Part shown: one piece after another, positions 45,502 to 54,567 of the stretch
Position numbering within the stretch: position 1 is the stretch's first letter
Layout: every line of letters begins with the position of its first letter
NCBI RefSeq assembly: GCF_005938625.1
Contig: NZ_VCNJ01000001.1
Span: forward strand, 186,001-250,000
DNA: 64,000 nucleotides
Direction of reading: 5' to 3'
From: Pseudomonas fluorescens
GTDB lineage: Bacteria; Pseudomonadota; Gammaproteobacteria; Pseudomonadales; Pseudomonadaceae
Made by a program: the position numbers and the translations under genes
The notes under the pieces: model-generated
The model's database searches: none
What the model was told of the DNA's origin: nothing
Seen by the model: only the letters and a program-made list of their open reading frames with translations

Positions 45502-46848
45502 TCAAAAATACCAGCGATATTCTCGCGCACTGATCTCCTGCATAAACGCCAAATGATCCTGGCGTTTGTTCTCGCAAAACACATCGACAAACTCCGCACC
45601 CAGCCCCTCACGCAACTGCGGCTGATGCTGCATCGCGCGCACGGCCTCGAACATTTCCTTGGGGAAATCGATCCCGCTGCTGCGATCTTCATTCAGCGGC
45701 GCAATGGGTTCTTTGCCCGACTCCAGCCCGTGTTCAAGCCCCACCAGAATCGCCGCCAGCACCAGATATGGATTGGCATCCGCGCCCGCCAAGCGATATT
45801 CAACCCGCAGGTTCTTCACGTCCGACTCTGGAATCCGCAGGCATGCATCGCGATCCTCAAAGCCCCAACTCGCTTTGGTCGCGGTGTTCACCGTGCCACC
45901 CAAACGGCGCATCGAGTTCTGGTTTGGCGCGAAGATCGGCATGCTGTGCGGCAGTAACTCCAGGCACCCGGCCACCGCGTGGCGCAACGCCTGTTGCTGA
46001 TTCGCGGCCAGCAGATTATTGCCCGCCGAATCGTAGAGGCTCACATGCACATGCATGCCACTGCCCGGATACTGCAAGTACGGCTTGGCCATGAAACTGG
46101 CGCGATAACCGTGTTTAAGTGCCACGCCGCGCGTGCTGCGGCAGAACAACGCGGCCCAATCCGCCGCACGCAAACCGTCGTCGAGATGGCCGAAGTTGAT
46201 TTCAAACTGGCCGGGGCCGAGTTCTGCGGTGATCACCGTGGCGTCGATACCTTGCGCCCGGGTGGCTTCGACCATTTCATCCAGCACCGGCGCGAAGCGT
46301 GAGAGCCGCTCGATGTGCAGGTTCGGTTGATCATCGGCGTCGTCAGTCAGGTCGTCGCGGGGGAATTGCGGCAGACCGTCGCGCAGCTTTTTATCGAACA
46401 GGTAGAACTCCAATTCAAAAGCCACCACCGGATGAATGCCTTTGCGTGCCAGACGATCAAGCACCTGCGCGAGGACTTCACGGGGTTCGAACTCTATCGG
46501 TTTTTCCGTGCCGTCCGAAGTGATCAGCATCTGCCCCAGCGGCTGCGCTTCCCAGGTCACCGGTTTCAAGGTGCCCGGCACCAGACGGCGCACGGCATCC
46601 GGGTCGCCATCGTTGAAGCAGTAATCGCCGATCGGGAACAAGCCACCCTGCACGCCCAGCAGTACGCAATTCTGCGGCAGCTTCAGTACGCTGCCAGCGG
46701 CGACTTTTTCGAGCATGTCGATTGGATAACGCTTGCCGTAAAAGTGCCCGGGAATGTCCAGGCAAATCAGGTCGACATAACGCACCTCGGGGTAGCGTTG
46801 GCGAAAGGCACGCACTTCGGCGAGCAGGTCAGCGCAGACAGCGTCCAT
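45502..46848 (-). CDS. Glutamine-synthetase-family gamma-glutamylpolyamine ligase (PuuA/PauA-like)
   Basis: This 448-residue glutamine-synthetase fold has VAFELEFYLFDKKLRDGLPQ (metal site), TAELGPGQFEINFGH, SGMHVHVSLYDSAGNNLL and ATKASWGFEDRDACLRIPES. These fit the PuuA/PauA group, which joins glutamate to putrescine or other polyamines. It lacks the Tyr-adenylylation loop of GlnA. It is the last gene in a set with a PuuB-like oxidase and an XRE-cupin regulator, 20 bases after the regulator. The exact amine is unknown, since pseudomonads carry several paralogues. Confidence 0.87.
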   Translation of the reverse strand: MDAVCADLLAEVRAFRQRYPEVRYVDLICLDIPGHFYGKRYPIDMLEKVAAGSVLKLPQNCVLLGVQGGLFPIGDYCFNDGDPDAVRRLVPGTLKPVTWEAQPLGQMLITSDGTEKPIEFEPREVLAQVLDRLARKGIHPVVAFELEFYLFDKKLRDGLPQFPRDDLTDDADDQPNLHIERLSRFAPVLDEMVEATRAQGIDATVITAELGPGQFEINFGHLDDGLRAADWAALFCRSTRGVALKHGYRASFMAKPYLQYPGSGMHVHVSLYDSAGNNLLAANQQQALRHAVAGCLELLPHSMPIFAPNQNSMRRLGGTVNTATKASWGFEDRDACLRIPESDVKNLRVEYRLAGADANPYLVLAAILVGLEHGLESGKEPIAPLNEDRSSGIDFPKEMFEAVRAMQHQPQLREGLGAEFVDVFCENKRQDHLAFMQEISAREYRWYF

Positions 46849-46868
46849 CGTATTTATCCTTGTTGTAA

Positions 46869-47426
46869 TCAGGTGTAGACCCAGAGCACGCGAGTCAGCT
46901 GCTCAGTGAGGTTGCCGTAGCGGCAGCGGGTATGACTGTCGAATTGAAAGCTGTCGCCGGCCTTCAGCGTGGTCGGTTCTTCGTCGTCGCCCAGCCACAG
47001 CGTCAATTCGCCTTCGAGCACGTAACCGCCCTGCTCCGAGCTGTCGGTCAGATGGCGATCACCGCTGCTCGCGCCGGCTTCCAGATGACTTTCGAGCATG
47101 GAAAACGAAGCGCGGATCTGCGGCGACACCAGAATGTCGGTGATGCCGTTGGCGTAATACAACGTGCGGCGCTCGTCCGGGCGCGTCACCCACGGCAGCT
47201 CTTTAGGCTTGGGCAAACTGTAGAAATAGGTGGTCGGCACGCCGAAGGTTTCGCTGATCGCGGTCAGGTCTGCCACGGTGGGCCGTGACAAGCCGCGCTC
47301 GACCTGCGAGAGAAAACCCACCGAACGGCCGATCTTGTCGGCCAGTTCTTTCAGGGTCCATTTCTTGTGCTTGCGCAGGTCGTGGATAAGGATCGCCAGC
47401 GCAGCGATTTCTTCTTGCTTGTTCAT
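46869..47426 (-). CDS. XRE-cupin transcriptional regulator (PuuR/PauR-like)
   Basis: This 185-residue protein has an N-terminal XRE helix-turn-helix (about 10-65; WTLKELADKIGRSVGFLSQV followed by ERGLSRPTVADL) and a C-terminal cupin (about 110-180; GGYVLEGELTLWLGDDEEPT, LKAGDSFQFDSHTRCRY). This architecture is that of PuuR, which represses polyamine catabolism. ATG 47426 is preferred; the frame is open to 47537 inside the oxidase gene. It is encoded between the oxidase and ligase genes, 25 and 20 bases from each. A perfect inverted repeat at 48750-48779 is a candidate binding site. Confidence 0.88.
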   Translation of the reverse strand: MNKQEEIAALAILIHDLRKHKKWTLKELADKIGRSVGFLSQVERGLSRPTVADLTAISETFGVPTTYFYSLPKPKELPWVTRPDERRTLYYANGITDILVSPQIRASFSMLESHLEAGASSGDRHLTDSSEQGGYVLEGELTLWLGDDEEPTTLKAGDSFQFDSHTRCRYGNLTEQLTRVLWVYT

Positions 47427-47451
47427 GGACGCGATTCCGAAAAAAGTCTCA

Positions 47452-48741
47452 TCAAATGCTGTCGCGCAGTCGGTACCAGGCCTTGCCGATGGCTTCCAGC
47501 GGTGCCGCGAAATGCTTGCCGCCGGGGAAGCGGCCATTGCTCAGGCCCTGATACAAAGCCAATTCATCCGCCTCGCCGAGAATCGCAGCGGACACCGCGC
47601 GCGCGGCGGCCAGTGTCGGCAAGACGCCGTGGCCCGAATAGCCTTGCAGCCAGTAACGATTGCCCTCGCCGCCAACGTCTGGCGTGCGGTTCATCGTCAG
47701 ATCGATGTGTCCGCCCCAGGCAAACTCGATGTCGACACCTTTGAGCTGCGGGAACACCCGCTCAAGAAACGGCCGCGTCGCTGCCGCGATGTCCTTGGGC
47801 ATGCCACCGAGATAAGTGCAGCCGCCGCCGAACAACAAGCGGTTATCTGGCGTGCGCCGGAAGTAATCGAGGACGAACTGGTTGTCGGTCACGCAGACAT
47901 TGCGCGGCAACAGCGCGCTGGCCTGCTCAGGTGTGAGCGGTGCAGTGGCGACTTGATAAGTGCCCACCGGCAGAATGCAACTGGACAGTTGCGGGTCGAG
48001 TTCATCGAGATAAGCGTTGCACGCCAGCACCAGCACATCGGCGCGCACCGAACCGCGCTCGGTGTTGACGCGAAAACCTGCGCCCTGCTCCTGATAACTC
48101 AGCGCTTTGCTTTGTTCATGAATACGCCCGCCGGCTCGCTCGATGGCATCCGCCAGGCCCAGCGCCAGTTTCAGTGGATTGAGGTGCGCGCCCTCAGGGT
48201 CGTAAAGCCCGGCCTGATAGCGATCGGTGGCCACCCATTCCGGCAGTTGTTCACGGGGAATGAACTGCAACACATCGTGGCCCCACTTGTGGCTGGCCTC
48301 GTGTTGCCATTCGCTGAGCAGGCTGACCCGCCGTGGCATCACCGAGGTCCACAGGTGCCCGGGGCGATAGTCGATGTCGAAGCCGTGACGACCCGGCAAT
48401 TCACGCAATTCCCGAGCGGCCCAACGCATGCCATCCCACAAGCGTTTGGCCCGTTCGTGGCCCAGCGCAGCTTCCAGCGGCGGCATGTCGCACGACCAGC
48501 CGAGAATCGCCTGCCCGCCATTACGCCCCGAGGCCGCCCACGCCACGCGACTGGCCTCCAGCACGATCACGCGTTTACCCGCCAAGGCCAGACGCAACGC
48601 CGTGTGCAGACCACTGAAACCGGCGCCGATGATCACCACGTCGGCGTCAATTTCACCTTCCAGCGCCGGTCGATCACGCAGAATATCGGCGCAACTGTGA
48701 GCGTAATAGCTGTCGACGTGCTGGCTGGATTGCAGGAACAT
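47452..48741 (-). CDS. FAD-dependent gamma-glutamylpolyamine oxidase (PuuB/PauB-like)
   Basis: This protein of about 429 residues is a DAO-family flavoenzyme with a dinucleotide-binding start VVIIGAGFSGLHTALRLALA, ASGRNGGQAILGW, and the C-terminal FAD segment YWLQGYSGHGVLPTLAAARA. The N-terminal HVDSYYAHS matches the PuuB family. It oxidises gamma-glutamylputrescine-like intermediates to aldehydes. Two ATG codons are possible: 48741 has GAGG at the right spacing, while 48753 lies inside the inverted repeat that I take for the operator. The former is preferred. It is the first gene of the operon. Confidence 0.87.
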   Translation of the reverse strand: MFLQSSQHVDSYYAHSCADILRDRPALEGEIDADVVIIGAGFSGLHTALRLALAGKRVIVLEASRVAWAASGRNGGQAILGWSCDMPPLEAALGHERAKRLWDGMRWAARELRELPGRHGFDIDYRPGHLWTSVMPRRVSLLSEWQHEASHKWGHDVLQFIPREQLPEWVATDRYQAGLYDPEGAHLNPLKLALGLADAIERAGGRIHEQSKALSYQEQGAGFRVNTERGSVRADVLVLACNAYLDELDPQLSSCILPVGTYQVATAPLTPEQASALLPRNVCVTDNQFVLDYFRRTPDNRLLFGGGCTYLGGMPKDIAAATRPFLERVFPQLKGVDIEFAWGGHIDLTMNRTPDVGGEGNRYWLQGYSGHGVLPTLAAARAVSAAILGEADELALYQGLSNGRFPGGKHFAAPLEAIGKAWYRLRDSI

Positions 48742-48749
48742 TCGCGACC

Positions 48750-48779
48750 TCATGAAATTATCTTTTTATAATTTCATGA
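48750..48779. promoter_or_regulatory. Perfect 12-base inverted repeat, candidate operator
   Basis: TCATGAAATTAT (48750-48761) and ATAATTTCATGA (48768-48779) are perfect complements around CTTTTT. It lies directly upstream of the oxidase start and in the 85-base gap to the convergent end of the TonB receptor gene. An AT-rich dyad at this place is typical of a repressor site, most likely for the XRE-cupin regulator of the same operon. Confidence 0.65.
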
Positions 48780-48825
48780 AAATCTACAGAATAAATTTCA
48801 CGGCGGCAACCCGCAGATGTCCCGA

Positions 48826-51123
48826 TCAAAAATCATAGCGTGCCGTCATGCCGAGTGTCCGAGGTGTGCCCAGCACTCCGGTGTAAGCGCCGTTGGGTGA
48901 ATTCCACAGCGTGGTGTAGTAGGTCTTGTCGAAGGCATTCTTCAACCACAACGACACGTCCCACTGGCCTTTGCCCCAATCGCCGCGCACGCCGCTGGAC
49001 AGGTTCACCAGCCCGTAACCCGGCAACTGCGCGTCGCGGGAATCGTCCACGGTGCCGACCGCATGGGAGCGCCACGCGTAGCTGGCGTTGACGTAGGGTT
49101 GCAGGCCATTTTGCAGATTCCATTGATAGCTGGCATTGCTGTTGAAGATCCATTTCGACGCGCCAACCACCGCATGGCCACTCAGGTCGCAGGCTGCCGG
49201 AGCGCCAGGACGCAAGGCCACTTCAGCCGGGCACGGCGCATCCTCATAAGACAGATAGCGCACGTCGTTGAAGGCGCCGTTGAGGTTGATCGTCAGCCCC
49301 GAAATGGGCCTCCAACTGCTGTCGACTTCCAGTCCCCGGCTGCGCACGGTGCCGGCGTTGGTCAGGTAACTGGTGAGATTGACGTCGTCGTAGGCATTGG
49401 TCTGGTAGCCGTGCACCACGGTCCAGAAAAGGTTGGCATTGAGCAACAGACGCTGATCGAGCAGCGTGGTTTTGATGCCCAGTTCGGCGTCGTTGGCCCG
49501 CTCGCTGCCGATCAACAGTGAGTCAGCCCCCGCGACCGGCGCACTCGCTACACTGAGATTGACCCCGCCCGATTTTTCGCCGTGAGACAGCGAGGCATAC
49601 GCCAGTACCTGATCGCTGACGTGCCAGGCCAGACTCGCCAGTGCCGAAGGGCTGAAGCTGTAGAGGCTCAAATCGCCGGAGTCATAAGCGCCCAAGCGCC
49701 CTGCTCTGGCGGCGGCCGCTGCGCCGCTGACGCCGACACCTCCCAGCGGTGCATTGCGCATGACTTGCGCCAGTTTGCGCTCATAGGTGCCGCGTACGCC
49801 GAGGCTGAAATCCAGTTGGGGCGTCAGGTGCCAGGTGCCTTGGGCAAACGTGGCAAAACTGTCGGTGTCGACATCACCATGACCGACACTGGTGACGTTG
49901 TTCAGCGCGCCTTGCGGGGTGCCGTTCCAGGGGTCGGCCAACGGCCCGTAGTCGGTGAACACCTTGTTGCTCATTTCCTGGCGAAAGTAATACGCGCCCA
50001 GCACGTAATCAAAGTGTTCACCGACCGGCGAAGCCAGCCTGATCTCTTGCGAATACTGTTTGTCGCGCGCCGATTGACCGACGTTGTCCATCACATCGAC
50101 GTTCAGCTCATCATCGTTACGCGGGGTGAAATCCCACCAGCGATAAGCGCTGATCGATGTCAGCGTGTAATCGCCGCTCAACGTCCAGTTCGCCTCCAGC
50201 GACGTGCCGCCCTGAAACACCGTGACGTTCTGATCGGCGTCGAGGTTGACCCGACGCCCGTCCACCAACGTCGCGCCGACGGCGGCGGCACGTTGTTCAT
50301 AGCGGTTGACGCCATTGATGGTCGGTCCGGTGCTGAACAGCGAACGTGTGCCGGCACTGGAATCTTCTTCGTGATAGTCGGCCAGCCAGCGTAGATTGAA
50401 ATCGTCGTTAGGCTGGAACAGCAGTTGACCGCGCACGCCCTGACGCATGCCGCCGCCCAAGGTATGGCCGTCATATTCATTCTTCACGTAGCCATTTTCG
50501 TGGGTCTTGTACGCGGCGATGCGCCCGGTCAGCGTGTCATTGAGCGGGCCAGAAAAACTCGCCTGGGTTTGCGAATAACCGTCCTCGCCCACCGAAGTGG
50601 CGAAACTGCCTTGGGGTGTCGATGAAGGCCTGCGCGTGGTGATGTTCAATACGCCCGCCGTGGTGTTCTTGCCGAACAAGGTGCCTTGCGGGCCGCGCAG
50701 CAGTTCGATCTGCTCGATGTCGAGCAGATCCATCACCGCCATGCCGGGGCGACCGAGATAGACGTTATCCAGATATATCCCGGCGCTGCCTTCCAGGCCG
50801 TCGCTGGCCGGGTTGTTGCCCAACCCGCGAATCGACAGACTCGATTGCCGGGCATGCATGAACGCGACGTTGACGCTCGGCATCGCTTGCTGCAAATCCT
50901 GCAAGCGGTACAGGCGTTGTTCCTCGAGGGTTTGCGCACCCAGTACGCTCATCGCGGTGGGCACTTGCTGTGCGTCTTCGCTACGGCGCCGGGATTCGAC
51001 CGTGACTGTTTGCAGAACATCATTGTTGTTGGGTACATCACTGGCGGTGGCCGGCAGCAGCGGCATTAACGAGCACAAACCCAAGGCGCCAGCAGAAACG
51101 TTGCGCGAATAAAGAAGTTTCAT
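48826..51123 (-). CDS. TonB-dependent outer-membrane receptor
   Basis: This 765-residue protein has a signal peptide (MKLLYSRNVSAGALGLCSLM, cleavage after about PATA), a TonB box-like LQTVTVES and a plug domain with SLSIRGLGNNPASDGLEGSA and IELLRGPQGTLFGKNTTAGV. The beta-barrel ends TLGMTARYDF with the terminal aromatic residue. ATG 51123 has CAGGAATCACCG upstream. Plug sequence is of the general, non-siderophore-specific group (FyuA/Fiu-like distance). The neighbours (arylsulfotransferase family, SsuA-like binding protein) suggest a sulfur-containing ligand, which is inference. Confidence 0.9.
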   Translation of the reverse strand: MKLLYSRNVSAGALGLCSLMPLLPATASDVPNNNDVLQTVTVESRRRSEDAQQVPTAMSVLGAQTLEEQRLYRLQDLQQAMPSVNVAFMHARQSSLSIRGLGNNPASDGLEGSAGIYLDNVYLGRPGMAVMDLLDIEQIELLRGPQGTLFGKNTTAGVLNITTRRPSSTPQGSFATSVGEDGYSQTQASFSGPLNDTLTGRIAAYKTHENGYVKNEYDGHTLGGGMRQGVRGQLLFQPNDDFNLRWLADYHEEDSSAGTRSLFSTGPTINGVNRYEQRAAAVGATLVDGRRVNLDADQNVTVFQGGTSLEANWTLSGDYTLTSISAYRWWDFTPRNDDELNVDVMDNVGQSARDKQYSQEIRLASPVGEHFDYVLGAYYFRQEMSNKVFTDYGPLADPWNGTPQGALNNVTSVGHGDVDTDSFATFAQGTWHLTPQLDFSLGVRGTYERKLAQVMRNAPLGGVGVSGAAAAARAGRLGAYDSGDLSLYSFSPSALASLAWHVSDQVLAYASLSHGEKSGGVNLSVASAPVAGADSLLIGSERANDAELGIKTTLLDQRLLLNANLFWTVVHGYQTNAYDDVNLTSYLTNAGTVRSRGLEVDSSWRPISGLTINLNGAFNDVRYLSYEDAPCPAEVALRPGAPAACDLSGHAVVGASKWIFNSNASYQWNLQNGLQPYVNASYAWRSHAVGTVDDSRDAQLPGYGLVNLSSGVRGDWGKGQWDVSLWLKNAFDKTYYTTLWNSPNGAYTGVLGTPRTLGMTARYDF

Positions 51124-51227
51124 CGGTGATTCCTGGAGCGGCTTCACGCCGCTCTTCGAGAGGAGTCGATACTTCGCTGCGCGTGGCGTGCGTGAGCGTG
51201 ATCGTTGCGGTGGATGTCAGAGCGTGT

Positions 51228-52346
51228 TCAGTCACGCAGCCATGGCAGGTCTGCGCGCTGATAACGGTGGGCACGGAATATCGCGTTGTTTTCCCCCGGC
51301 AAATAACCTCGCGAGGCCGCATCGGGATACGTGGCGAAGTGCGGATTGACGTACTCCCAGACCACTTCACCGGCCGGGGTGACTTCGAACAAGCGGCCGA
51401 AGTTGGCCTCGGTGATCAGCGTATTGCCGTTGTGCAAACGCTGCGCGCCGCCCATGAACGGGGTGAAAAACGCATACCCCGGGGTGTCGGCGTATTGCCA
51501 TTCGATACGTTGCGTCGACGGGTTGATTTCGACAATGCGCGAGTGCGGCATGCTCACGTGCGGGCGGAAGATGCCATTGTCGAACACCAGCACGTTGCCG
51601 TTTTCCAGTTCACTCGGGCAATGCTGTTGCGCGACCAGATCGTGGCCCAGTCGCCACAGCACTTCACCACTGCCACGCTGCACGGCAATCACCGAAGAAA
51701 CACTGCGCAGGCTAAGGATCACCTTGCCGTCACGGCCCGGCGTGACGGCGTTGGTCATCGGCCAGTGATGGCGTTCAAAGCATTCGTGTAGCGGATAGTC
51801 TTCAGGTCGCAGATGTTCCCAACTGCGCCACTCCCAGACCACATTGCCCTGGCGATCAACCTCCTTGACCACGTCGGCATAAATCACCCCGCCTGGCGCC
51901 TCGCTGCCGGGAATACCGCCCACCACACGCTGGGCCAAATCGGCACTCAACGGCTCGGCGGTGGTATAAAGCAGGTTGCCGTTGTCCAGCCATTGCGCGT
52001 CATGGTGGTGCAGCAGATCGGTGTGTTCCCAGACCACTTCGCCTTGCGGCGTCACTTCGCTGAACGCACCGCCGTGCCACACCGACCAGCCCGGAAACAA
52101 GTCCGGTGACTCCGGATGGTTGCCGTTGTAGCCGAGGTTACCGTTACGCAGGATCACCGCGTCGCGGCCGGGGCGCTGGGGTAGTTTCCAGCGGTGGACG
52201 ACCTCGCCATCGAGATCGACCAGGAACACATTGCCTTCTGCTGTTTGTGGCGCGAACAGCGTGTAGCCGCCAGCGCTGCGGGCGTGATCGACAGCGATCA
52301 GGCCGGTTTTGCGGCGCTTGAGCGTGGTGCTTTCGAGGTGAGGCAT
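51228..52346 (-). CDS. Arylsulfotransferase-family beta-propeller protein
   Basis: This 372-residue protein has repeated blades such as VVHRWKLPQRPGRDAVILRN, VVWEHTDLLHHHDAQWLDNG and VVWEYVNPHFATYPDAASRG, matching the arylsulfotransferase (ASST) family. A catalytic-histidine-like stretch, HHHDAQWL, is present. No signal peptide is visible, whereas characterised ASST enzymes are periplasmic. A cytosolic role or a different reaction is therefore possible. The gene is placed between the TonB receptor and an SsuA-like binding protein in one direction, with gaps of about 60-105 bases. Confidence 0.78.
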   Translation of the reverse strand: MPHLESTTLKRRKTGLIAVDHARSAGGYTLFAPQTAEGNVFLVDLDGEVVHRWKLPQRPGRDAVILRNGNLGYNGNHPESPDLFPGWSVWHGGAFSEVTPQGEVVWEHTDLLHHHDAQWLDNGNLLYTTAEPLSADLAQRVVGGIPGSEAPGGVIYADVVKEVDRQGNVVWEWRSWEHLRPEDYPLHECFERHHWPMTNAVTPGRDGKVILSLRSVSSVIAVQRGSGEVLWRLGHDLVAQQHCPSELENGNVLVFDNGIFRPHVSMPHSRIVEINPSTQRIEWQYADTPGYAFFTPFMGGAQRLHNGNTLITEANFGRLFEVTPAGEVVWEYVNPHFATYPDAASRGYLPGENNAIFRAHRYQRADLPWLRD

Positions 52347-52407
52347 GGCTTTTCTCCGGGCGTGTGAAAACCTGCCGCCAGCAACGCGGCAAGGCGAACT
52401 GGATGGG

Positions 52408-53403
52408 TTATGGGTTGTTTGGCAGTGAAGCGTTGAAGCGATCGTCGAAGATCTGCCCGACCTGCAGCGGTCGCGGAATCAGACGCTCAGCGGCAAACAG
52501 GTCGGCCAGACGCTGCTGCGAAGTGATGACTGACGACTCGATCGGCACGTAGTGAAGATCCTGATGCGCGAGCATTTCCTGCACCAGCGCAACGGGAAGC
52601 CGGGTGGTTTGCGCGAACACCTCAGCCCATTCTTGCGGGTGCGTAGTGGCCCAGGCTTGAGCACGGGCCAGCCTGGCGAGCAGATCGCCCAACGGCCCTG
52701 CCCGCTGCGGATCATTCAGTGCCTGCACACTGGCGACGGTGAAATTCAGCCCGGTTTCCGGCCAGGCGCTGCCATCCACCAGAACCCGTGCACCGCGTGA
52801 GGTGGCCTGGCCGACGAAGGGATACCAAACCGCCCAGGCATCGAGTTTGCCGCTGGCAAACGCATTTTGTGCATCCACCGGACTGACGTAAGCGATGTTC
52901 ACATCTCGAGGCGTGAGGCCGGCTCGCTGCAGCGCAGCCAGTAACAAGTAATGGCCGCTGCTGCCCTTGGCCACAGCGATGCGTTGGCCTTTCAGGTCGG
53001 CGACTTGCTGAACCCTGGAACCTTCAGGAACCAACAACGCATTGTTGTTCTGCGCACCGCTCGCCACGCCGACAATGCGCACATCGAACCCCCCGGCCTG
53101 AGCGAATACCGGCGGTGCATTGCCCACGACACCGGCATCGATCGCTCCGGCGCTCAAAGCTTCGAGCATCGTCGTCCCGGCCAGAAACGGATGCCACGAC
53201 AGCGCATAAGCGATGCCTTGGTCTTGCCCCGCTGCCTGTAACAAGGCCTGAGTCAAACCGCTCTGATCACCTACTTTCAATATGCTGTCCGCCGCTGCTG
53301 CCGAATGCGTCAGCAACAACGTGGCAGCGCACAGCAGCGCCCGCAGGTGCAGCGCGACGTGTCGGATGCGCGGGTGCTTGGCAGCAGAAGGTTTTACCGG
53401 CAT
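52408..53403 (-). CDS. SsuA/TauA-like periplasmic binding protein
   Basis: This 331-residue secreted protein has a signal peptide (LRALLCAATLLLTHSAAA, cleavage after about AAA-AD). The body resembles aliphatic-sulfonate/nitrate-type binding proteins: LEALSAGAIDAGVVGNAPPV, QRIAVAKGSSGHYLLLAALQ and AFASGKLDAWAVWYPFVGQA. It probably captures a sulfonate or sulfate ester. No permease or ATPase gene is adjacent, so it must use a transporter encoded elsewhere. It is divergent from the GlxA-type regulator and is first in a unit with the ASST-like and TonB receptor genes. Confidence 0.85.
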   Translation of the reverse strand: MPVKPSAAKHPRIRHVALHLRALLCAATLLLTHSAAAADSILKVGDQSGLTQALLQAAGQDQGIAYALSWHPFLAGTTMLEALSAGAIDAGVVGNAPPVFAQAGGFDVRIVGVASGAQNNNALLVPEGSRVQQVADLKGQRIAVAKGSSGHYLLLAALQRAGLTPRDVNIAYVSPVDAQNAFASGKLDAWAVWYPFVGQATSRGARVLVDGSAWPETGLNFTVASVQALNDPQRAGPLGDLLARLARAQAWATTHPQEWAEVFAQTTRLPVALVQEMLAHQDLHYVPIESSVITSQQRLADLFAAERLIPRPLQVGQIFDDRFNASLPNNP

Positions 53404-53486
53404 TGTCGTGCCCTCGTTTTGCGTTGAAACCCAGTATGTCGAGGCCCGCCGTGCCGCTCCATGCCAAACACCCCTCCTTTACTGCC

Positions 53487-54554
53487 ATGTCGGACACCCC
53501 GCCGCTGCCGTCGCGCACGGTCGTGGTGCTGGCCTTCGATGATCTGTTGCTGCTCAATGCGGCCGGCCCGTTGGAGGTATTCGCAGCGATACCGCGCGTA
53601 TTGGGCGGCAACTTCAGTGGCCAGCCGCCCTATCGGCTGTTGGTGGCGTCGCCACAGGGCGGCCAAGTCATGTCGATCTCGGGCATCAGTGTGGCGACCT
53701 GCTCACTGGTGCAGATCGACCAGATGGCCGCGGTGATCGATACCCTCATCGTCGCCGGTGGCCCGGGAATGGCCGCGCTGGAAGCGGATGAACATGCCTG
53801 TGACTGGTTGCGCGGTCGCGCGCCACAGATCCGTCGCCTCTGCTCGATTGGCACCGGCAGCTTTGCGCTGGCCGCTGCCGGGTTGCTCGATGGGCGTGAG
53901 GTGGTCACACACTGGAAATTCGCCGCTGAACTGCAGGCGCGTTACCCGGCGGTACGCTGTCAGAGCGATGCGCTGTATCTGCACGATGGCAATCTGTGGA
54001 CCTGCGGCGGTGCCACCGCCGGCATTGATCTGGCACTCGGTCTGGTTGAACAAGACCTCGGCGCGCAAGCGGCGCTGTCACTGGCGCGTTATTTCACGGT
54101 GTTCCTCTGGCGCGGCGCGGAGCAGCCACAACTGAGCGCTTCGCTCAACGCTCAGTCCAACGCTTTGCGTACCGATCCGGACGGGCGTCTGGCCCGTTTG
54201 CACGCGTGGATTGCCGCTAATCTGAATGGCGATTTGCGCGTCGAGCGGCTGGCTGAACAGTTCGGCATGAGTCCACGGCATTTTGCCCGCGCCTATGTCG
54301 CCGCCACCGGGAATACCCCGGCGCAAGCGGTGGAGAATCTGCGTCTGGAGACGGCGACTCGATTACTCAAGACTACCCGAGAGCCGATCAAGCGCATCGC
54401 CGAAACAGCCGGTTTTGGCCGTGAGGAGCGTATGCGCCGGGCCTTCCAGAAGCATTTGGGCACCAGCCCTCACGGCTACCGCAGCGAAATGAAAGCGGCT
54501 ACGGCGGGTGAGGCGCAGCCGTTGGGGATTGCGCTGGCGGGGCTAGCCCAGTAG
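53487..54554 (+). CDS. GlxA-family AraC-type regulator (DJ-1/PfpI domain)
   Basis: This 355-residue protein has an N-terminal DJ-1/PfpI-like domain (about 10-185; VVVLAFDDLLLLNAAGPLEV, DTLIVAGGPGMAALEADEHA) and a C-terminal AraC helix-turn-helix (about 235-335; VERLAEQFGMSPRHFARAYV, IAETAGFGREERMRRAFQKH). The nucleophile elbow reads SIGTGSFALAAAG, with glycine where enzymes have cysteine, so it senses rather than catalyses. ATG 53487 leaves an 83-base divergent gap to the SsuA-like gene; an ATG at 53436 would leave only 32. It probably regulates that unit. Confidence 0.86.
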   Translation: MSDTPPLPSRTVVVLAFDDLLLLNAAGPLEVFAAIPRVLGGNFSGQPPYRLLVASPQGGQVMSISGISVATCSLVQIDQMAAVIDTLIVAGGPGMAALEADEHACDWLRGRAPQIRRLCSIGTGSFALAAAGLLDGREVVTHWKFAAELQARYPAVRCQSDALYLHDGNLWTCGGATAGIDLALGLVEQDLGAQAALSLARYFTVFLWRGAEQPQLSASLNAQSNALRTDPDGRLARLHAWIAANLNGDLRVERLAEQFGMSPRHFARAYVAATGNTPAQAVENLRLETATRLLKTTREPIKRIAETAGFGREERMRRAFQKHLGTSPHGYRSEMKAATAGEAQPLGIALAGLAQ

Positions 54555-54567
54555 CTCGGCCCTTGCA

